This document shows positions 16,011 to 25,200 of a stretch of 44,064 nucleotides of DNA, piece after piece (position 1 is the stretch's first letter; each line of letters begins with the position of its first letter). The stretch covers positions 1 to 44,064 of the IMG/VR virus record IMGVR_UViG_3300018080_004981. One strand, given 5' to 3'. The notes beneath the pieces were generated by a model. The model saw only the letters and a program-made list of their open reading frames with translations. It did no database searches and had not been told where the DNA came from. Source of the DNA: a virus. A program made the translations under genes and the position numbers.

Positions 16011-17822
16011 TCACAGAGACAAGTACCGCAAGAGGTCCTCACGTCCCATCTCTACCAGCTTTTCGTTACTCGTCGTGATCGCATCGGCCATGTCCTGCTT
16101 GCCCAGCAGCTTGTCCCGGATCAGCTCATCCACCGAGGCCACCACATCCAGAAAAACTACCGTCGCTGGTTTGGCGCGGATCATATCGAGCCTGGTCGGA
16201 GCGGACGCCGCTACCCGGCGGTGGATACGGTCCAGGGACTGCTTGTACAGAGTGAATGAGTACGGACGGTCTATGTAGATCGACGTGCGGCCTCGCGCCA
16301 AGAAGTCGACCCCCGTCCCTGCCTTGGCCGGAATGCACACCGCGACCCTCGGAGACGCGGCGTTCTCGAACTGGTCTGCGATAACTGCCAGCTCGTCGTT
16401 ACCCACCCCTCCGTAGATCTTGACCGCTCCGTAGGTGGAGTTGTAGCGCTCGTAGAGCAGCTCCACCCCCTTCCGGTACTCCGTCCACAAAACGACCTTG
16501 GCCTCTGGATCGGAAAGCACCTCTTCGAGGACCGAATCGCACTCCACGTACTTCGCAGACTCCCCCTCCTCGTCCAGAAGACTCGGATGGTTCATCACCT
16601 GACGTAGCCGCAAAACCGTCGAGTTGTCAGAGAGAAAGCGGTACAGGTTGACCATGCTGTCACGAGGAAGATCGGCAACGATCTCCCCGCAAATGGTCTT
16701 GTACAGAGCCAGCTGCTTGCCTGACATCTCGACGTCTCTGACCATGAACACCCGGTCCGGGAACCCAGTCATGTCGTCCTTGGTGCGCCTGATCGACACC
16801 GCCTCCAGCAGACCCTTCAGCTCGTCGAGATTCTTGAAGCCCACCACCTTGCGGTGGGTCCCTCTATGCCCGTACGTGACGTTCTTCTTGACCACAAAAT
16901 GGTTCTCGAACTTGTTCTGATGGGGAACCGTGTCCAGGGACAGAGAACGGAGGACGACGAAAGCGTTCAACGGGCTCTCGCTGACGGGAGTACCGGTCAT
17001 CAGGATCGCACGAGGTCGATTACCCTCTCGATCCCTGGAGTCGTTCAGCAACGACAAAACACACTTCGTACGCTTCGCGTCCGGGTTCTTGTACATGTGG
17101 AACTCGTCAACGATAATCATATCCCACTGCATATCCCGGAGGAGCTTCAAAATCTGGCCACCCCACTGCTTGCCGCCCCCGATAAGGTTCTCCGGATGGA
17201 TGAGCAAGACGTCCCACTCGGTGTCCTTGTTCCCTTGGATAAAGCTGAGCGCTCTCTTGCGTCCGTTCGGGACCGCCAAGGGCTTCAAATGTGTGTGCTT
17301 TTTGATCTCCTTCAGGAAACCGATCTGCACTGTGTAAGGGCAAATAAGGAGCGAACGACGTACCTTCGGACCCAAGGCAACGACAGTCGCCAGGGCTTCC
17401 AAACTCTTGCCAACTCCCATCTCGTCGAAAATCCCCACACGCCGATTGTTGTACGCGAAGGAGATCGCAGAGAGCTGATCTTCGTACGGAACCGTCTTCA
17501 ACTTACCGTCGAGAAGACCGCTCACGAACTGATTGTTGACGCCCTTCTTGATCTCTTCGTTGCGCACCCGCTGTGAGTGAATCCACGTGATCCACTGGAA
17601 AGCATCCTCGTGGATGGTTCGCCCCTCCACGAGACCCAGCATATCGAGACGGTGCCGGAGCATCGCCATGTCGTAGTAAGAGATTGTCCAGGTGTTCTCG
17701 TCCACCTCGTACGACGACAGCAGACCACGCACTACCAGGTACACCCGCTCGTAGTAGGGATGCCGGGGATCTAACTGAACGCAGATGCGTTTCCCCTTGA
17801 GAGAGATCTCAATCAAAATCAC
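16011..17822 (-). CDS. SNF2-type superfamily 2 helicase/ATPase
   Basis: 603 residues. The first possible start is GTG at 17822, but TTG at 17816 sits better behind AGGGG; both fall in the end of the upstream gene (14-bp overlap). Helicase motif I EMGVGKS (about 134-140), motif II DEFH (239-242), motif III MTGTP (275-279). Late motifs include AKAGTGVDFL and a QSLDRIHRRV arginine-finger motif. The DEFH and QxxxRxxR pattern fits SNF2/Rad54-like or UvsW-like translocases. It probably remodels forks or recombination intermediates and works with the neighbouring exonuclease/glycosylase and TSCPD proteins as a repair group (inference from gene order). Confidence 0.87.
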   Translation of the reverse strand: MILIEISLKGKRICVQLDPRHPYYERVYLVVRGLLSSYEVDENTWTISYYDMAMLRHRLDMLGLVEGRTIHEDAFQWITWIHSQRVRNEEIKKGVNNQFVSGLLDGKLKTVPYEDQLSAISFAYNNRRVGIFDEMGVGKSLEALATVVALGPKVRRSLLICPYTVQIGFLKEIKKHTHLKPLAVPNGRKRALSFIQGNKDTEWDVLLIHPENLIGGGKQWGGQILKLLRDMQWDMIIVDEFHMYKNPDAKRTKCVLSLLNDSRDREGNRPRAILMTGTPVSESPLNAFVVLRSLSLDTVPHQNKFENHFVVKKNVTYGHRGTHRKVVGFKNLDELKGLLEAVSIRRTKDDMTGFPDRVFMVRDVEMSGKQLALYKTICGEIVADLPRDSMVNLYRFLSDNSTVLRLRQVMNHPSLLDEEGESAKYVECDSVLEEVLSDPEAKVVLWTEYRKGVELLYERYNSTYGAVKIYGGVGNDELAVIADQFENAASPRVAVCIPAKAGTGVDFLARGRTSIYIDRPYSFTLYKQSLDRIHRRVAASAPTRLDMIRAKPATVVFLDVVASVDELIRDKLLGKQDMADAITTSNEKLVEMGREDLLRYLSL

Positions 17823-18237
17823 CCCTCAAGAACTCGTCAACCTCAGACTCCCGCTTATCCTGCTCGGACACCGACGCCATCTCCAAGACACGACCCTTCA
17901 GGAGGGGGTACCCCTTGCACCCTACCCCCTTGACCTCGATCTCGCGTACAGGAGCCCCAGGGCTCAAGTAGTAGAGCGACTCGAACGTCCTACGCTCGTC
18001 CGCCCCCACGTTGACCAACGACGTCTTGACCGAGATCCGAATAACGTCACCCGAGTCGGCCTCACCCTTCCACAGGTACCACAGGATGCCCTTGGAAGAC
18101 TCCAACCGCGACGTCAGGTACTTGCCGCACTTGTCCTGCCACGAACACTCCTCGTCGTTGATCCACGCACGGATGAGCTGGCCCTCTCGACGTCGTTGAG
18201 CCGTCTTCTGGTAGCCAATCTGTACGATGAACTTCAC
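17809..18237 (-). CDS. Protein of unknown function
   Basis: 142 residues, start ATG overlapping the TSCPD gene stop as ATGA. Mixed strands and turns with a basic N-terminus (about 10-25) and an acidic C-terminus (about 120-142). Two cysteines flank residue 35. No recognisable domain. It lies between a TSCPD protein and an SNF2-type helicase; co-translation is likely. Confidence 0.75.
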   Translation of the reverse strand: MKFIVQIGYQKTAQRRREGQLIRAWINDEECSWQDKCGKYLTSRLESSKGILWYLWKGEADSGDVIRISVKTSLVNVGADERRTFESLYYLSPGAPVREIEVKGVGCKGYPLLKGRVLEMASVSEQDKRESEVDEFLRGDFD

Positions 18238-18767
18238 TCGCCACCCTGCGGAGCTGTGCTGACCTCCTCAACAACCTGCTGCCACTCGGCGTCGGCCTCA
18301 TTGAGGGGCAAGCCGGTCTTCGCCGTCGGAGGAAGCTTGGCCTCCATCCACCGAACAACGAGATCTACGAGAGATTTCGCCACAGGAACATCAGGAACAC
18401 CGCTGATGCCCGACGGCTGGAACTCTTGGTACTTGAACTTCTCGTAGACCTTCGCCGGAGGAACCCCGAACTGAAGAAGCAGCGAAAGGGCGATGGACCA
18501 CATGTCCGCGAGACCATGCAACTCGTGCCCGTGCTTGCCCATCCGGATGAACACCTCGCCAGGGGTACCGTCGGGGTAGCAACCCACCGTGAAGTACCCC
18601 TTGATCTCCGTGATCTCCTTCTTCTCGTTCTCACGAGTCAGGGTGAACCGCACCGTACGGCTCTTGCGCTCATCGAGAAGGGGACGACGGATAGGCTCGT
18701 CCCCGTAGCACTCGTGGAGTCCAACCAGAGAGGTCTCGATGTCGACCGGCTGTTCTTTCTTGATCAT
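18234..18767 (-). CDS. TSCPD-domain protein (ribonucleotide-reductase-associated type)
   Basis: 177 residues, ATGA-coupled on both sides. Residues about 55-120 match the TSCPD domain found at the end of B12-dependent ribonucleotide reductases and as separate proteins: KGYFTVGCYPDGTPGEVFI, then a Gly/His turn, then a helix with LSLLLQFGVPP and an FQPSGIS-like end. The domain is expected to bind or regulate a nucleotide-reducing enzyme. No reductase gene is visible in the window, so the partner must be elsewhere in the phage or in the host. The N-terminal part has charged strands; the C-terminal part is helical and Pro/Gln-rich. Confidence 0.75.
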   Translation of the reverse strand: MIKKEQPVDIETSLVGLHECYGDEPIRRPLLDERKSRTVRFTLTRENEKKEITEIKGYFTVGCYPDGTPGEVFIRMGKHGHELHGLADMWSIALSLLLQFGVPPAKVYEKFKYQEFQPSGISGVPDVPVAKSLVDLVVRWMEAKLPPTAKTGLPLNEADAEWQQVVEEVSTAPQGGE

Positions 18768-20308
18768 CGCGTCACCTTGTCCAGAAAAGTTCTGATCGTG
18801 GTCGCCGCGTAATCCATATCACGCGAGGTCTTGACAGACCGAAGTGCTCCCGAAGGGTGCACGCAGATAGCCACCTTGGCGTCAACGTCCCCCACGAGAC
18901 CAGTAGGGTTCTCCAGGATTTCCCCACAGTGCTTGGACACCCGGCTCCGATACGGCGTCACCGCAGACATCGCTTCGTTCCCGAAGCAGATGATGAACTT
19001 GGGCTTGAGCAGATCCAGCTCGGCGCGCAGATACGGAAGGCACGCCATGACCTCGGGGTACGTAGGGGGTCGATTGTTCTCCGAATAGCACTTGCAGGTG
19101 TTGGTGATCCAGCACTCCGACCGGCTAACACCGATCTGCTCAAGAAATCGATCCAACCGGGACCCCGCAGGGGCCTCGGGGAAGAAGGGCACGCCGTTCT
19201 CCAGCTCCTGCGCCCCTGGGTTGCGACCGAGGAGAAGAATCTCGCGATCTTCCGCCCCCGAAGCGTACGTGGGGCCTTTATCCCCGCAATGAGACCTCAG
19301 CTCACAACGGTTGCACTCCGAGATGGCCCAATCGACCTCCCTCAGAGAGCCCCAGGACGGATTCTGCGCGCCGTAAGCTTCCATGTAGTCCACCATGCCC
19401 GTCAGGTCCGTTACACGGTCTGGAAGGAGCCCTGACGGCACAGGATAGCGTCTCCCTATGTGCTCCGACAAGATCTGAACCCGCATAGGGTCCCTGTAGA
19501 GGGGTTTGGACACCTGTTCGAGGAGAACTTGGCGTTCCTTCTCAGAAAGACAGTGAATCGCCTCCCGTAGAGATGGAATCTTGACGAGCCGGTACATCTC
19601 GGCAAGAAAATCCCCCTCGGGGAGTATCTTGGAGGTGGATTTCTTCTCGTCGAGTTCCTTGGCGTGCTCCGGGTTGAGCAGCTCGCCAAGACTCCCGAAC
19701 CGGCGCAACAAAGCAGACCCGGTTTTCGGCCCAACCCCCTTCACCCCCGGAAGATTGTCCGAGGCATCCCCAACGAGAGCCTTCAGATCGGGAATCTGAG
19801 CACAATCCACCTCGAAGTGAGCCTGCGCGGACGTCTGATCCACGAACAGCTCCTTCTGATGGTCGTAGACGTGGACCCGGTCGCTCACGAGCTGCCAGAG
19901 ATCGCGATCTCCGGTCGCCAGGATGACTTCCCAGCCACCGAGGACGTACGCGAAGTACTCAGCGAGCCACGCCAATACGTCGTCGGCCTCCACCCCGTGG
20001 ACAACTACCTGACGGACTCCGTACGCGTCGAGATACCGGCGTGCGAGCATCAACTGCTCGTCGAGGGCCTCCAGATCGATGGCAGAGTCCCTCTTTTTCT
20101 GCGCCCGGTGGGCTTTGTACTCCGAGTACAGCTCCGTCCGCCACCGAGATTTCCCCCTATCCCAGCACACCACAACATCCTGAGGCGTGAATTTCGACAT
20201 CACCTCGAAGAAGTAAGTGATGACCTTCTGAGCGATGCCCTCGATGGGGCTGGAGTGGGCGGCACGCCACAGAAGAGGGTTACCGTCGATGAGAAGCACG
20301 CGACTCAT
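18764..20308 (-). CDS. 5'-3' exonuclease fused to family-4-type uracil-DNA glycosylase
   Basis: 514 residues from the ATG at 20308. Residues 1-about 290 are a PolA-type 5'-3' exonuclease/flap nuclease: LLIDGN (D8), CWDRG (D50), VEADD (106-110), TGDRD (132-136) and the helix-hairpin motif GDASDNLPGVKGVGPKTG (180-197). Residues about 325-514 read as a family 4 (iron-sulfur) uracil-DNA glycosylase: C332-x2-C335, C407 and C423 as cluster ligands, motif A GRNPGAQE (361-368; GEAPG in most members) and motif B HPSGAL (484-489). The linker (about 290-325) is short. This one chain could excise uracil and degrade the nicked 5' end. The polymerase gene lacks a 5' nuclease, so this protein probably also removes primers. 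Confidence 0.88.
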   Translation of the reverse strand: MSRVLLIDGNPLLWRAAHSSPIEGIAQKVITYFFEVMSKFTPQDVVVCWDRGKSRWRTELYSEYKAHRAQKKRDSAIDLEALDEQLMLARRYLDAYGVRQVVVHGVEADDVLAWLAEYFAYVLGGWEVILATGDRDLWQLVSDRVHVYDHQKELFVDQTSAQAHFEVDCAQIPDLKALVGDASDNLPGVKGVGPKTGSALLRRFGSLGELLNPEHAKELDEKKSTSKILPEGDFLAEMYRLVKIPSLREAIHCLSEKERQVLLEQVSKPLYRDPMRVQILSEHIGRRYPVPSGLLPDRVTDLTGMVDYMEAYGAQNPSWGSLREVDWAISECNRCELRSHCGDKGPTYASGAEDREILLLGRNPGAQELENGVPFFPEAPAGSRLDRFLEQIGVSRSECWITNTCKCYSENNRPPTYPEVMACLPYLRAELDLLKPKFIICFGNEAMSAVTPYRSRVSKHCGEILENPTGLVGDVDAKVAICVHPSGALRSVKTSRDMDYAATTIRTFLDKVTR

Positions 20309-20357
20309 GCTCTTAAAATACAAGATGGGGTTGAAGGTGGCAGAACTAGGGGTTGGG
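20309..20357 (-). other. 49-bp intergenic gap, no clear signal
   Basis: Between the zinc-finger gene and the exonuclease fusion. On the minus strand it is A/T-rich near the start codon, but no good -35/-10 pair, palindrome or terminator was seen; only a weak AAGAG precedes the ATG. Confidence 0.5.
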
Positions 20358-21677
20358 CTACTCGGCTAGACGGTTCACCAGAAGTCGTTCCCTGTCGTCC
20401 TCCTTGCGAGGCTGCTCTACCTCACGAATGAACTCCGCAGGAACCAGCCTCTGGCCTTGAGTGTTCACCTCACCCTTCAAGGCATTCCACTTGGGAACGT
20501 CGAGAACAAGCCTGAGGCAGTCGTCGAACCCGTTGGCCGTGAGCCACTCGACGATGCGCGCCTCGTCCCGCTTGATCACCGTATCCCCGACCGAAACGAC
20601 CACCTGAGCCGCAAAACCGCCGTCTTCTAGGTACTTGGAGGGCTTGCCCGGCTCCGACTCCACTCCGTGCTCCTTCACGTAAGCCATGAGAGGTGCACGA
20701 AGCTCCTTCTGGACCTCCTCGAAGGCCTTCTTGTACTCAGCCTGGGCATCACGGGCCGCAGCGTACCTCTGAAGATCCTCGCAGTACTTCACGCGAAGCT
20801 GAGCCTGCTCCTCCTGGAGTCGCTGCTCCTCGAAGTAGTCGTACTCGGGCTCGTCGATATCTCGCTCACCGTCATCAGGCTTGAAGCCCAGCGCCCCCAT
20901 CGAGGGCTCGACCGGAGACAGCTTGAGGACACGGACATGACCCGCCAGGACCTGCTTCTCCTGGACCGCCCAGAGCGCCTCTCCGCCTTCGGCACGACAG
21001 ATCAGCATCACGTCTCCCTGCACGACCTCCTTCTGGAGCACCTGAACCGTCAGATCCTCGACATCGACTGCCTGCCAGGAAGCCGTCTGGGGGTTCTGCC
21101 ACCAGGTAGGGCCGTTCAGGATGAGAGCAGACCCCACGGGCACCGTCAGAATAACAGCAGGCGGCACTTCCGGAGGTGGAGGAGCGTCCGGAATCGGGTC
21201 CGCAGCCGGAGCGGTGATCGTCTGGTTCCCTTCGAGGGGAGGGGTGACCTCCACGGGCGTTGAGGTCGGGACAGTAGACGAGACATTCTCGGTCGACGGG
21301 ACCTCCGGCTCCGCAGGAACCTCCTCGGTTTTCTCGGGAGCCTTCTCTGCCTCCTCAGGAGCAACAGGCTTCGTCGCAGTCGTCTTCTGAGGTGCCTTGC
21401 GGGCCGGGACTGCGGGAGCTGCCGGCGCGGCCTCCCCGTCATCGACCACAGGGTCCGGAGGGACGTTCCCCATCTTCTCCAGCTCCGCCTTATGCTTGAG
21501 CTTCATGTGGGTCTTCACGTACCTCTCGGCCTTGAAACCACCTTTTCCGCAAATCGCGCACTTCCACTTGGTCCCCTCGGACATCATCTCCTCCTTGGCA
21601 GATCGTACCCTGTCTAAGGTCCTCTCAAGCGGAGGCGTGAGAGCCCTTTCTACAGCACCGAGAGCCTTTGCAAACAT
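20358..21677 (-). CDS. C2H2 zinc-finger protein with Pro/Ala/Glu-rich linker
   Basis: 439 residues from the ATG at 21677, which has GGGAGGA upstream. An in-frame ATG at 21584 behind AAGGAGGAG is a real alternative start. A C2H2 finger is present (C40-x2-C43, H57, H62). A Pro/Ala/Glu/Thr-rich disordered region runs from about 72 to 178. Beta-rich segment at about 175-260, then a charged coiled-coil helix (about 280-330). The C-terminal ~100 residues (GGFAAQVVVSVGDT, then DVPKWNALKGEV) form a separate globular module I cannot name. The finger should bind nucleic acid and the coiled coil could oligomerise. First gene after the regulator, so probably early expressed; function unknown. Confidence 0.65.
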   Translation of the reverse strand: MFAKALGAVERALTPPLERTLDRVRSAKEEMMSEGTKWKCAICGKGGFKAERYVKTHMKLKHKAELEKMGNVPPDPVVDDGEAAPAAPAVPARKAPQKTTATKPVAPEEAEKAPEKTEEVPAEPEVPSTENVSSTVPTSTPVEVTPPLEGNQTITAPAADPIPDAPPPPEVPPAVILTVPVGSALILNGPTWWQNPQTASWQAVDVEDLTVQVLQKEVVQGDVMLICRAEGGEALWAVQEKQVLAGHVRVLKLSPVEPSMGALGFKPDDGERDIDEPEYDYFEEQRLQEEQAQLRVKYCEDLQRYAAARDAQAEYKKAFEEVQKELRAPLMAYVKEHGVESEPGKPSKYLEDGGFAAQVVVSVGDTVIKRDEARIVEWLTANGFDDCLRLVLDVPKWNALKGEVNTQGQRLVPAEFIREVEQPRKEDDRERLLVNRLAE

Positions 21678-21719
21678 CGATTGTCCTCCCGTACAGCCCA
21701 CATACAAGCCAACGAGGCA

Positions 21720-21750
21720 ACCTTACTATAGCATTGAGGCTCTGTCAATG
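21720..21750 (-). promoter_or_regulatory. Candidate promoter with overlapping inverted repeat
   Basis: In the 79-bp gap the minus strand has TTGACA (21748-21743), TATAGT at 12 bp and TAAGGT at 17 bp. The TTGACA is embedded in a perfect inverted repeat (CATTGA, 7-base loop, TCAATG; 21732-21750) that could be an operator or simply a hairpin. It would drive the zinc-finger, exonuclease-glycosylase and helicase genes. The weak -10 keeps confidence low. Confidence 0.38.
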
Positions 21751-21756
21751 AAAAAA

Positions 21757-22206
21757 TCAGGAGGCGTCTTCGGAGTCCGGCGGGGTGAGGTCAGCGAAGG
21801 GGTCCCGAATCGGGGAAAGGTTCTTGATCCCCGTGATGACCATGTTGACGACGAACGCGTTCTTGGACATCTCCGCGCGCTTGGAGAACTCGACAATACG
21901 GTCATGAACAGACGAAGGGAAGCTGACCAGCATCTTCCTCGGGATGTCCGGTGCGTACTCCGTCCCTGTCAACTTCCACTGGCGTACACCGCGCCGAACC
22001 TTGTCCTCGACCACCCGGTGCTCTCTCAAAACACGAAGATTGTTCCCCACCTTTGACAAGGTGTGAGTCTCCGCGAACTTCATCTCCAAGAACTTGACCA
22101 CCATCTCGGTAGTCACCCACTCGTGCTCGCGCTCTAGGTACCCCAGAGCCTCGATGATCTTGTGACGCAGGACAATAAGGGGGTCTTCCTGCCGGCCCGT
22201 GCTCAT
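21757..22206 (-). CDS. Winged-helix plus ribbon-helix-helix transcription regulator
   Basis: 149 residues, ATG at 22206 with AGGAGGA upstream. Residues about 10-80 look like a winged helix: two helices, a recognition-type helix with THTLSKVGNNLRVLRE, then a basic wing (VRRGVRQWKL). Residues about 90-128 fit a ribbon-helix-helix: a beta strand RKMLVSFPSSV, helix A (HDRIVEFSKRAEM), a turn at Ser-Lys-Asn, and helix B (AFVVNMVITGI). The acidic tail is disordered. Two DNA-binding modules in such a short chain are uncommon. With its own promoter and palindrome it is a good candidate for an autoregulated switch between the tail and replication blocks. Confidence 0.68.
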   Translation of the reverse strand: MSTGRQEDPLIVLRHKIIEALGYLEREHEWVTTEMVVKFLEMKFAETHTLSKVGNNLRVLREHRVVEDKVRRGVRQWKLTGTEYAPDIPRKMLVSFPSSVHDRIVEFSKRAEMSKNAFVVNMVITGIKNLSPIRDPFADLTPPDSEDAS

Positions 22207-22219
22207 GAGAATCCTCCTC

Positions 22220-22235
22220 TCCGGTATACACCGGA
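22220..22235 (-). promoter_or_regulatory. Palindromic operator candidate TCCGGT-GTAT-ACCGGA
   Basis: A 16-bp sequence with perfect 6-bp arms and a 4-base centre. It lies between the predicted -10 and the ribosome binding site of the regulator gene, around +11 to +26. Binding here would block transcription, and a hairpin there could mask translation. RHH dimers usually bind short palindromes in their own promoters, so autoregulation is the natural inference. Confidence 0.5.
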
Positions 22236-22252
22236 AGCCTTAACATCTTGAA

Positions 22253-22281
22253 GATATATCACGAATCCCGGAGGCTGTCAA
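22253..22281 (-). promoter_or_regulatory. Sigma-70-like promoter of the regulator gene
   Basis: Minus strand TTGACA (22281-22276), exactly 17 bp, then TATATC (22258-22253). The -35 is perfect and the -10 matches 5 of 6. It lies 50 bp before the ATG. This is the best promoter in the window and would serve the regulator and possibly the genes after it. Confidence 0.65.
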
Positions 22282-22298
22282 TAGAGGGGAGTCTCTAT
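22281..22298. repeat. Short inverted repeat at the end of the fibre gene
   Basis: ATAGAG, 6-base spacer, CTCTAT, overlapping the TAG stop (22295-22297) of the fibre gene and touching the -35 of the regulator promoter. There is no T-run after it, so it is not a convincing terminator; it may be an operator half or chance. Confidence 0.3.
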
Positions 22299-25200
22299 AC
22301 CCAGGTGTAGATGGGGGGAGTACCGCCGTTATAAGACGTGAAGTTGGTGAAGGTCAACGTCTCATAGAAGCACCCGCCGTAGTAGTTTGAAGGCCAGCCG
22401 CCAGATTTCGCCAAGTAGACTTTAGGGGTATCGGAAAGCAGAGAAACGGATGCAACAACGTGAATGGCATTTCCGTTGAAGAAGAATTCCGGAAGCCTCC
22501 CCGCACCGCCCGTATTCAGCAGAGACTGCACGTGCATCACGTAAGGGTGGTTTGCGGAAACTGCCCCTGAGTTCCCCTCCCAGTTGAACGCACTCGTACT
22601 CGTGCACGTGGTGTAGAAAGTATTCCCTTCTACGTGAACAAGAGGGTATTCCCCGTTAGCAGCATCCCACCCAGAAGCCGGGAGGATGTAGAGAGCATGG
22701 AGCGGAGTAGGAACTCCGGTGAACACGGAGTCCGTATCATCGAAAACACACCCCTTGATCGAATACTGGGAAGGGTACGACGTCGGCATCCTCAAGTAGC
22801 AGAGATAACCGTAAGTGGACGAACCATTCGTGCCTGCAACGGTCTGTACACCTCCCCCAGGACCTGCCCTTGTCGTCAGGAGACAACCGTCGATGGTCAC
22901 GTTAGCGCAGTCCCTGGCCTTGATGCACGCGCTACCCGCCGGAACGTCCAAAGTGGACCCATTGAAGATCGGCTGGAGGAGCATCTTGTTGCCGCTTAGA
23001 GAAACCCCAGCGCAATCATCCCCGTACACCACGCAATGCGAGCCTGAACCACCCCCGAGGCTGCTATAGGGGTTCCCGTTGTACGCCGCAGCCACGACCA
23101 CGTTGTCGCTGATCAGAGAAAGAGGGGTGGAGGTGGCGGCGTAGATCCCCGTCCCGTTCCCGTAGATGTAGTTGTTGTTCACGGAAACTTGATTGGCGAT
23201 CTTTCCGAAGAAACCCGCCCGGAGACCGCTCAGCACGTTTCCGCTGACCGTGCAGTTGATCGGCACCCTGTCCGAAGAAGACGTACTCCCCATGTAGAGC
23301 GCCGCTCCGTTAGACGAGTTGTCCCCGTTCAGGATCACGGTATTACCGGACACCGCGCTGTCCGCCAAGGCGTGGTCCACGTCGATCCCAGCCACCCGGA
23401 AAGAGGTCGTCGACATCCCAGGAAGGATGACAACGTTATCGTTGATAGTGGCACCCTGGATTCCCTGCGTGCCCACCACATAGCTAGTACCGCTGATGTA
23501 GATCCCGCGAGTGCTGTTACCACTGGACCTGAGACCGTACAGGATGTTCGCGTCCACAGTGAGGCCCCTGGTATGGTCTCCCCCGGAAGAGGTGTGGTCC
23601 AGGGTGATGCGGATACCACGAACCGACCCCTCGGACGACAGACCTCCCATCAGGTTCTCGCTCACAGAGATCATCGAGAGGTCGGGCTCCGTCACCGTCA
23701 AATCGCACTCGACGATGACCCCCGTCAGCTCGCTGCTCAAGTAGTGCCCGGAAGAAGTACCCTTCACGAAAGCCGTCATGAAGTTACCGTCGATCTTCAG
23801 AACACCAGCTGTGTTCAGGACCGGGAAGCTATTGATGTTGGCCCGAACACCCAAATGGTAGAGATACGTCATCGTGTTGCGGGAGATCTCCACCCCGTAA
23901 CACGCCCCTTCCAGGAGAACACCCCCTCCAAGATACGAGAACGCGTTCCCCGTAACGGAAATACCACCTCCGTCGAGGAGCAGCACCCCTGTGATGATCT
24001 GCGTCGACGATCCAGAGTGCCTATCAACGTTGTTCCCCTCGATATGCACTGAGAACAGCTGATCGACGATGATGCCCGTAGGGGAGTTGAGTTGCGCTCC
24101 GTTGTTGCCGATCCTGATCGTGTTGTCCCTGATGTAGATGTCTCTCGTATCGATACTGGAAGAAGATGTATTCTGCACCAGAATACCAGCACCGATAGCA
24201 GAATCATTCGTGTCAGGAACCTCGATGTAGTTCCCCTCCAGGTGGAGGTCTGCCACATCGAAGAGCGAGATCGCTATCGGGTAGATCGAGGGGACGCTGT
24301 AGATTCGGTTGTTCCGGACCGACCAGCTCGTCATCCCGTCGGCCTTGAGACCTGCGCCAAAGATAAACGGACAACCGATGGATACGTTGTTCTCGATAGT
24401 GACGTTGTTGACAGACGTCTCACCGATCACAAGCAGCTCCCAGGCCACGAAAGGGGCTCCCGTGCTGAAGTGATAGCAATCCCGGATCGTGGTCAAGGAA
24501 CCGGCAGCGAAAGTGATCGAAGTAGCATCGTTGTTGACGATGTTGACCCCTTCGACCACGCAACCCTGCTGGACGTGCCAGTTGTAATCAGCTGCGACGT
24601 TACACTGGACGACAGCGCCAACAGGGCTCACGGAGAGCCCCTTCACGCCGCGAACATTCACATACTGCGGCTGCCAGACCGGAAAATCGATGGTCACGCT
24701 GCCGATGATGTTGATCCAGTGGGCACCGAGATTCTCGGTGCCGGACATCGCGTGACGCGCATACTCAAACGCCGCGAAGAGGTTGTCGTACGCCGCCTGC
24801 CCGTGGTGGGCAACGCTGGTAGCGATACGAGACGCTACCGACCACGGATCGGTGACGTGGTTCACGTTCTGGGTGAAGTCGACAATCCGCGTAATGTCAG
24901 TGGAATCCGTAGCCAGATAGTAGAGGAGAACCCCTCGTTCCGGAGGATCTCCCGGACCCGAGAAGTGGTAGGTATCCGAAACGTTCGGGATGTTCTCCGT
25001 CAGCCCAAGAACGTACCTCATAGCCGCAGAGACGTCACCGCCGTAGCCCCCTGTGATGTCGAGAACGTGATAGTTGCCCTCCATGTCAGCCCACACGAAC
25101 TGAGACGTGCTGGGGAGAGCCGAAACCGTCTGCACGGAATCCGCCACGATCCTCTGCCCACGGCAGTAATAGGCACCTCCGTTGATATCGATGCCGAACC

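Noticed and set aside
21750-21772. T-run right after the regulator stop considered as a terminator
   Set aside because: Six T follow the stop but only a weak, mismatched hairpin precedes it.
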